The notes beneath the pieces are model-generated. The model saw nothing but the letters and a program-made list of their open reading frames with translations, searched no databases and was not told where the DNA came from. 64,000 nucleotides of DNA from Chondrilla cf. caribensis. Taxonomy: Eukaryota > Porifera > Demospongiae > Chondrillida > Chondrillidae. A program made the position numbers and the translations under genes. The first letter of the stretch is position 1; each line of letters begins with the position of its first letter. The stretch covers positions 2,708,163-2,772,162 of the forward strand of contig OZ026558.1 in assembly GCA_964020155.1 (NCBI GenBank). The letters are read 5' to 3'. This document shows, piece after piece, positions 32,480-64,000 of this stretch.

Positions 32480-33786
32480 GAAGCCATAAAGGGGATGCCT
32501 TTTGCTGGGAACTCCAACCATACATGCACACACAAAGAGCTGCATGATTCAGAAAAAAAGTCAATATTAAGGAATTATAATATAGATATTATTATAAGCT
32601 TGTGAGTGATTCTATTCTTTTATGCAAATCAGCTTTACCTGTTTGGTAATATTAATGTGATTTCATGATTGAGTTGGTCATGGTATGTGTGCGTGCGTGC
32701 GTGGTGCGTGCGTGTGTGCACATGTGATTATGTGCATAATATTATAGCATACTCAGTATAATATTCTTCATCACCAGCAGGATATAACTACACATAACAC
32801 AAACAAAAGGATCTTCACAGTTACACATGGTAAAATTATTTGGTCCAAGTTCAGGTAATAATAATATCCATACTGGGTACTACTACTAGAGTTACTATTA
32901 TAATTATATTTATACTTCATATTAGTCTTGAACACACAGTACAACTATCAGCAATTAACCCTAGTTCAACACAGTCTAATACAATGATAGTTCATAGCTA
33001 ATTGTCAATTAGATAATTATAGGGAATAGATCGAGTAATAATGTCTAACTAGGTGGGCTCTATTCATTACCACAGCAAACACTAATAGTCTGTGCAATAT
33101 TAAAGAAAGCTCGAAGACCTTTCAAAACTATTGACCAACATGTAATTGCTCTTGTCTGCTAATTGATCAGACTGTCTGACAATCCATCAATTCTGGACAC
33201 TAACAAAATGCATGCTACAAAGTGACCATATGATTCTTCCAGCCATTTTCGTAACCACACAGAGGATATTTTAAACTGCAGTATTCAATATAGTAGTCAG
33301 TCCAGTCAGATGTTGTCTATAATACGCATATACCCAACCTATTGGTTGTGAAGGTATGTGTGTGTTACAAAATATTAGGTATATGGGTACTGTAGTACAT
33401 GAGCATTTTATGATTACGGAATAGATCTTTGCTTCAGATACGACACAAACGAACAAGATAACAAAACACGTACAGTATTACTACGGCTACAACTGGCACA
33501 CTGTAAGCTTTGATCATAAGCTGAAGGTGAATATTGTGAATCCATGCATATGTACATATAAAATAATAATAGTTCTTGTGTACACTCAAGTACACATAAA
33601 CAACAACTCATAGGCACTGTACATACACAGACTGATGTTTTGATGTTATACATAATTTCACCATGTACCATGTACGAATGAAAAATTACAGCACATATAG
33701 CTGTTTGATTGAACATTCATCATGGTACTTGGCAAACACAAAAGGAGGACAACTCAAACATACAATACAATGGTGGTCATATTTAG
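32480..33786. other. 3' flank of copy C, AT-rich intergenic DNA
   Basis: The first 150 bp align with the 3' flank of copy B. A short GTGC/GTGT-rich tract lies at about 32686-32720. The rest shows no credible exon on either strand. Confidence 0.55.
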
Positions 33787-34640
33787 ACATTTCTTTAAGG
33801 CATAGAGTAGCAAGCAATACTCGTTGAGCTGGAACATCTCATCATCATTTTCAGCTGTAGTTGACTGATTCAAATATAAACACATTCAGGAAATTTTCTC
33901 TTTGATGGATAATATCTCTGCTGTTAACTTCATGGGGAATTTTCTGCTTCAACTGCAGTATTCCTACAAAATTCATGCCAGATATCACATGTGGAATGTT
34001 GCAAGGAAATCTAATTGAAAAATAGCATAAATACGTATGTGTCACATACAGTGGTAAGCACACTGTATTCCAATTTCATTTGGTTGCTAAGAGGAGGGAA
34101 GGGTACATCAGTGTTGAATGCATTGTCCAGAAAATTTACCAGACTGATAGAAGACACACTGTTAGTATCGTCCATGGTTGATGTGAACCATAGACCACAG
34201 TCTCAAACACAATCCCATCCAAGATCATCTGACCCTTCAGTTCTAATGAAGGCAATTTTGACATATCAAGATACCTATTTATATTGATAATTTCAGAGAA
34301 GAGAGTAACATTCACATCACTTTCAAATGTAGTTATTGCATAGTACATTGAATGAGCAATCATAGCTCAAGTTCATTACATTGGCAACTATCATTGAGGT
34401 GAATGTTCTATTAGTACCAAAGACAGCTGGTATGACATTTTCTATAGATACTCCAGGTTCCTCCAACACATTTACGTCCCTACTGCTGTAGGATTGATCC
34501 TCCAGTGAAGTGAAATTATCTTGTATGCAAGTACACAGAGACCCTGATACTGGCTTAAACCATTCTCAAGTGTACATGTGCAGGCAAATCCAGTATCTGT
34601 ACATGTGAGCACGATATGAGAAAAGGTAATAAAAGGATGA
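33787..34640 (-). pseudogene. Degraded extracellular-type gene (EGF-like fragment and unknown domain)
   Basis: Minus-strand readings in shifting frames: 'TDTGFACTC' (EGF-like; about 34600), then a 60-codon stretch with 'SRDVNVLEEPGVSIENVIPA' and 'LSYDCSFNVLC', then after a frame change 'FESDVNVTLFSEI', then 'ISLVNFLDNAFNTDVPF', and finally 'NDDEMFQLNEYCLLLYA'. Stops and frame changes between segments point to a pseudogene, although introns could explain some. The last segment matches the fragment at 3477-3590. Family unknown. Confidence 0.4.
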
Positions 34641-35058
34641 AGAAATTACTGTTAATTATTATCTAGGTTGCATTGTGTTTAACAATTAAGCAGATACATT
34701 TGATTCAATCTGACTATTGAATGAAACTGCACAGAAAGTTGTGTATCTTGATTAAAATGACCAATATATATGTTATAAATAATTTGAAAGCAAAATTAAT
34801 ATGTATCTCATGCACCTTAGTATATACGATGAAAATTCTGAGCTAGTGCCATTGAGAAAAAAATGTGTCCATGTGTTATAATCTGATAAAAGAACTCCCG
34901 GTATGTATCATCATAATATTATTATAATACTGTATAATGCAGAATTAGACTTACGGAGGCCAAATTATGAAACAACATTGAAGCGTTTTTTCCTCTTGTA
35001 GTTGGGTTTCATGTAAAAAAAAAGTAAAAATAACAATTCTTGTCTGTGATATGTTTTC

Positions 35059-35249
35059 CAGTAACAGTATCCAAGGACATGAGATTAAGTGTTTATGTCA
35101 CTTCATGTCATCATAACACATTTGGCAAGAAAGTACACAAGTTGATAGAGAATGGCAATTTTAAATTCAAAGTTTGTATCGACAAAGAAACTCAGTCCAT
35201 GCATACTAAAGATCACTGTGAACCAAACAGTTTGATGTACTTTCCATGA
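35059..35249 (+). CDS. Orphan exon-like ORF (terminal exon?)
   Basis: After a good acceptor (ATGTTTTCCAG|TAAC) a 60-codon frame runs to TGA, with 'VSKDMRLSVYVTS' and four cysteines. No partner exons were found upstream. It could be the last exon of a decayed gene. Not recognised. Confidence 0.2.
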
Positions 35250-36149
35250 CATTCATGACCACTCAATAGCAACCCTAAAGAATTAGACACTACCTACCAA
35301 GCTCAAAAAGAGCACAGACATCTAAAAACACATCAACACTAACTAATAAAAGATTTTAGATGTAAGATAAGATTACACAAAGTATCGATTGTACACATTT
35401 CCATCCTACAAGTTGACATGCTCATGCAATATAATATAGATAATTATATAATATACATGTTATATAATTATATATATAATATTATATGACATCTACTTAA
35501 AATTAATAAAGACCAACATATCCTGGCTTGTGGAAAATGAGATTGATAAACTTTATACAAGGTGTTGTGTATGTATATACCTGCATGGGTTGGTTGTTGT
35601 ATATCAAATAAAATTATAATGGTATATATTATTATTCTGCCACTTTTAATCATCCATCAAAGGGTCTATATAGTTTACATACATCCATTACGTATATGCA
35701 TGTTCTTATATGGCAGAGCAGCACATTCATACAAGCCCCCCGTCAATGGAACTGGTACTTTGTGAATGAAGAATATATGAAATGTAGACTCCACCCTCTT
35801 CCGACACACAACAATCTATATCAATTTTGTATGTATCTATCACATCTTAATGCTACGTATATAATAAAATTATAAGTATTATTTTAACTAATGTACGTAT
35901 TGTGTTTTAGTTATAATTTATTGTAATTATTATAGTACTTTTAAGTATATTATATCATGTATTACATAATAAAATTAATATTAGTTAACGGAATTACTAT
36001 TAATAATATCAAAATAATACTAATAATATACCATTAGTAAGTTAGTACAAAGCAGCTACTACTATTATACTGACAATAATGTCAACTACAAGCTTGTTCT
36101 AACTAATATACTACTAATAAGCATCATACTTATGTTAAACTTTAAGGTT
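35250..36149. other. AT-rich intergenic spacer
   Basis: Very AT-rich (TATATAATTAT tracts near 35430-35490 and 35850-36110). This is the 3' flank of the minus-strand RNF213-like/SAM gene. No gene seen. Confidence 0.6.
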
Positions 36150-37806
36150 CTAAAGTTCTTTAAATTTTGTTATCAATTTTTTGCGATGGTACTTTTTGGA
36201 AACTCCCATTTCCTCCAGATCATCCATATCCAATTCAGCCAAAAGAGAGCCGTTAACACCTTCATCTTCAAAGAGCTCCTTGTACTCTCCTAGGCCAATC
36301 TCTTCCAACCATTGGACAACCTCTGCAGTTGTCATTGTCTTTCCCCTTTCATGTTTTTGTTCCATACTTTGAGGAGTGCCTGTGAACATACATAAACGAC
36401 TAACAGTGAATAAGATAATAGGTATGCTTGCTTACCAAGTACATTATAAGTTGCATTATAATAATTTTATGGCTTAAATACACTAGATATTTAAGACATG
36501 TTATATAAAGTTCTTACCTTCAGACGCAGTACTTGGAATAGGAGGGTGTCCGGAGGGTGTCTGAGAAGTGGGCTGAGCAGGATACTGCTGCTGGTACTGA
36601 TAAGGAGGTTGGGGATGCAAGCTTCCATGTTGTTCAGGATATCTATATGGCTGTTGATATCCTTGTGGCATGGATGGATACCCAGTGGGTTGGTAGCCAT
36701 AGTATGGGTATGTGGGGTATGGTGGCTGATAGCCATAGCTCTGAGGATATCCTGGATGCTGTGGATAAGGTTGGTTATAGACTGCATGTTGTGGTACTCC
36801 ATGCATCTGTTGAGGGCTTCCAAATGATTGAGAAGAACTGCCTTGCTGCTGTTGTAGTTGATCCCAAAATGGTTGTGGTCCCCTTGGTGACTGTGGTGGA
36901 CCTTCTGTTGGCTGCGGTGGACCTCCTAGTGGGAGTGTAGAATCCCCTATTGGCTGTGGTGGACGTTCCAGTGGCTGTGGTGGACCTTCTGGTGGCAGTG
37001 GTGGACTTTCCAGTGGCTGTGGTGGACCTTCTGGTGGCAGTGGTGGATCCCCTGATGGTTGTGGAGGGTCTGATGGCCTTGGTGGAACACCTGGAGGACC
37101 TGGTGAGTGTAGTGGATCTGGTGGAACATATGGTGAAACTGGTTGCTGTGGCCTTCCAAACAGCTGTTGATGGTCCCCATATAGCTGAGTAAGTTGTGGA
37201 CTCCTGTCAGCATCGCTTTTAACTGATAATTCAGCTGTAGATATTTCACTATCACCAGGTTGTACATCCTCCACATCCTCCATGGTAATATCTGATTGTA
37301 CTCTACTACTTGTGCTAGTGTGAACATCATCCGGAGTAAAATCTTCTAGAGGCACTTTTTGAAAAACACGCTCCTTATCATTGACACTGCTCATTTCATC
37401 TTCACTTTCATCATCTCCAGCTGACCCAAAGATTTCCTGCTGTAGAGCCATGCTATCATCCATGTCAGCAAATGGTTCTTCTACTTCTTCAAATTCCTGT
37501 TTGTCTTCTGGGTCTTCTGTGGCCACTGGGTCCATTCTACTTTTAAAATGATTCATCTCCTGTCCCTCTTCAGCAGAGTTGTATTCTGTGCTAGAATCAC
37601 TCTGTCTGATAGAATCATCATCTACTGATGTATTACCCTCGTCAGACTCATCGGATTCTTCTTCACTTTCGCAAGTTGTAGTATGATCTTTGGAGAAGAT
37701 TGCACTCAAATTGAGAAGGTCACTTTCAGCCTCATCATCAGAGGAACTCTCCTCAGCATCTGTTGTAGAGGCAGATATGGATGAATTTTGATGTTCTACA
37801 TTGATC
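36150..37806 (-). CDS. Acidic/proline-rich/SAM tail exons (likely C-terminus of the RNF213-like gene)
   Basis: Two exons, 37806-36518 (1,289 nt) and 36379-36150 (230 nt, stop TAA), together about 505 codons. Order: acidic Ser/Asp/Glu-rich region (about residues 1-210), proline-rich repeats (variants of 'PPLPPEGPPQPLE', about 240-320), a Tyr/Gln/Pro-rich prion-like segment ('HPGYPQSYGYQPPYP', about 340-425), then a SAM domain ('VVQWLEEIGLGEYKELF' to 'KKLITKFKEL'). The first exon starts in phase 2 after a clear TCCATTAG acceptor, exactly matching the phase 2 donor at 39556. The frame has no ATG upstream of the acidic region, so a stand-alone gene would need an unseen first exon. I therefore infer it is the C-terminal tail of the upstream gene; SAM domains commonly self-associate. 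Confidence 0.7.
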
Positions 37807-38352
37807 CTAATGGAAAGAGAAAACAATACACACTGATATGGTAGAAATACATGTACACTAATGCTAAACCCAATGCAAACATATTCTAATAACACAAAGG
37901 AACAAGGAATCTGCTTTCAAAACTGCCGTGGCTACTGCTCCAGACCTTAAATTGTTTAGCTGCAGCCATCACGGCTCGTGAAACCATTGCTATATCTAAA
38001 AAGATAATGATTAGCAAAGTCATTTTCTTTGAATTTAGACTTAATGTCATCCTATGGCTGCCCCTAAAGCATTTATCCACCTAATTTTTACTGTTATTCT
38101 TAGAGTTACATTCTACAATTATTCTTAACTACGTTGGTGACCTCCTCCAGAGGTAACTAGTTGCATTTTGCAATCATAAACTATTTCATTTGCAATAGTT
38201 TTACTCATTATATGCGTATGTGCAAGTGAAAGGGGTCCTTAAGCGATTTTTTTTGTCAAATGCATGTCTTCGTATTGTTCAATAGACTATTCCACACTGC
38301 AAATGATGACACTATCATTCAGATCATAGGAGCAACTAATTTTGCACTACAA

Positions 38353-39002
38353 TACGGTGCACGGAAAAGGGGACACTTGTAACAGTTCACTGTTAGCCAT
38401 TCACTGGTGAACGATTAACCGACATCCGTTACAATTGCAACGGTTAACGGTTACGTACCCATGAGCCGTTACATAATAATTATATTCATACAGCGTGAAA
38501 TTCATTCATACGGACCTATGTGCATTGCGATCGTCTTTTATACGTACAATCAATTCTTCTACCAAATTTTGTCATAAGGATAAGGTTTTGTTGAGATAAT
38601 ATTATGCTAACAACAAATCTTCAAGATACGATGGCAAAGATTATTGGGAATCGAGATCGAAGATCAGAAGAGAACCGGGATCGAAGGGGAACCTTGCTGC
38701 TGGGGAAAAAGTCGCCGTCTAGGGTTAGATCGGTCAAAATAAAGTTGAATAATCCTTTGTTTGGGATATGTTGATAAAACCATTCTAGCATGGAAAATCG
38801 GGCTATTCGCGAAGTCTTCGTATTCGATGCAAAAATAATACTTGAGCTTAGGCTACGAACTTCTACATACGTACGTAATAATAAACTGAAATAACCGTTA
38901 ACTGTTAACCGTTAACGGGTTAGCAATTAACCAAAATATGGTAATATTAATGGTTAACCTTTAACATAAAACAGTTTACTGTCTCCTTTTCCATGCACCG
39001 TA
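38353..39002. mobile_element. TA-flanked 650-bp non-autonomous DNA element
   Basis: Ends TACGGTGCACGGAAAAGG and CCTTTTCCATGCACCGTA are inverted repeats bounded by TA. Subterminal regions contain repeated 'GTTAACCGTTAACGG'-type motifs on both sides. No long ORF. It lies in the intron between the RNF213-like body and the SAM-tail exons. Confidence 0.75.
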
Positions 39003-39555
39003 CCGTACAGGTCATTGTTTGAGTCACTCCATGCAATGTTGTAACGGATAACAGGCTCACTTCCGTTTTTTGGCACTGCATCCGTATACTGAGGATGTCA
39101 TGCCATACTGACCAATAAAAATTCATGACGTCATTCAAGGTGAATCCGCATTCAAGATTGAACCATTTAAGTCTGTATAATTTAAAATGGTGACTTTGAA
39201 CGTTTGACGAAAATGTTTTGTTCTTGAAATCGTATCAACACGATGATTTTGGAACTTATTCTTTATCACTATATAAGCAATTTGATCGAGTATAATGAAA
39301 ACCTACATTTCGAATCATTAATTTGACTGCTTTGATAAATCCTGTACATTTTGATAACAATGACTAAAGACCCTTTTTGCTTGCACTCTCACATATTGCA
39401 ATAAGCGAAGGAATCCAAGGACCTTTCAGTTCAAGTTATTTCTTTGTATTCACTTCAGATTCTCCACATTTAGCCCTTCACATAAGTGCAGAGTTGATGT
39501 GTCCAGTCACCAGCACAACACAACATACTGTATACAGTTTCCAATACAAACACAC

Positions 39556-64000
<24,445 letters not shown>

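Noticed and set aside
36498..37330. Long frames on the plus strand and in another minus frame over the proline-rich exon
   Set aside because: Shadows of repetitive proline/glutamine codons; the true frame is fixed by splice phases and the SAM exon.
37886..38080. ATG-containing ORF as first exon of a separate proline-rich/SAM gene
   Set aside because: None of its possible donors gives the phase 2 exit needed to enter the acidic exon at 37806, whereas the 39556 donor does.

Overview
The window is animal genomic DNA: AT-rich, with many short introns (mostly about 50-1,000 bp), canonical GT-AG splice sites, long CA/GT microsatellites and many small inverted-repeat transposons. The gene content (secreted SRCR plus sushi/CCP proteins in a tandem array, and an RNF213-like giant AAA+ protein) fits a marine invertebrate. 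A demosponge is my best guess, but that is inference from gene content only.

Layout: (1) 1-3476, minus strand: a 5'-truncated non-LTR (LINE) retrotransposon with ORF1 (half PHD finger, coiled coil) and an almost open endonuclease-reverse transcriptase ORF2 that runs off the left edge. It lies in a fragment of a host gene related to a degraded gene at 33.8-34.6 kb. (2) 3.8-32.5 kb, plus strand: three tandem paralogues (A 3899-11648, B 13482-22778, C 24734-32479) with the same 12-exon structure: a short hydrophobic start, an unrecognised three-cysteine domain over two exons, two CCP/sushi modules, an SRCR domain split over three exons including a 21-nt microexon, a short linker exon, a second divergent SRCR-like domain, and a cysteine-rich C-terminal exon. 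By exon-length arithmetic only copy B is a complete frame (558 codons including stop). A is one base short in CCP2 and C one base short in the first domain exon. (3) 32.5-36.1 kb: AT-rich intergenic DNA with a degraded minus-strand gene and one orphan exon-like ORF. (4) 36.15-64.0 kb, minus strand: an RNF213/mysterin-like gene of about 47 exons, entered in its AAA+ core. Both catalytic AAA modules (Walker A and B) are intact. About 1,550 residues of C-terminal region follow, and by matching splice phase the reading frame continues into an acidic/proline-rich/tyrosine-glutamine-rich region and a terminal SAM domain. I see no RING or RZ zinc finger in the exons I could assemble.

The most unusual points are the RNF213-like core apparently joined to a low-complexity/SAM tail without a visible RING, the triplicated SRCR-CCP gene with an unrecognised N-terminal domain and a conserved microexon, and at least ten foldback or terminal-inverted-repeat elements of several families, most of them in introns. 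Exon coordinates were read by eye from splice sites and checked by phase arithmetic; no alignment or database search was possible.
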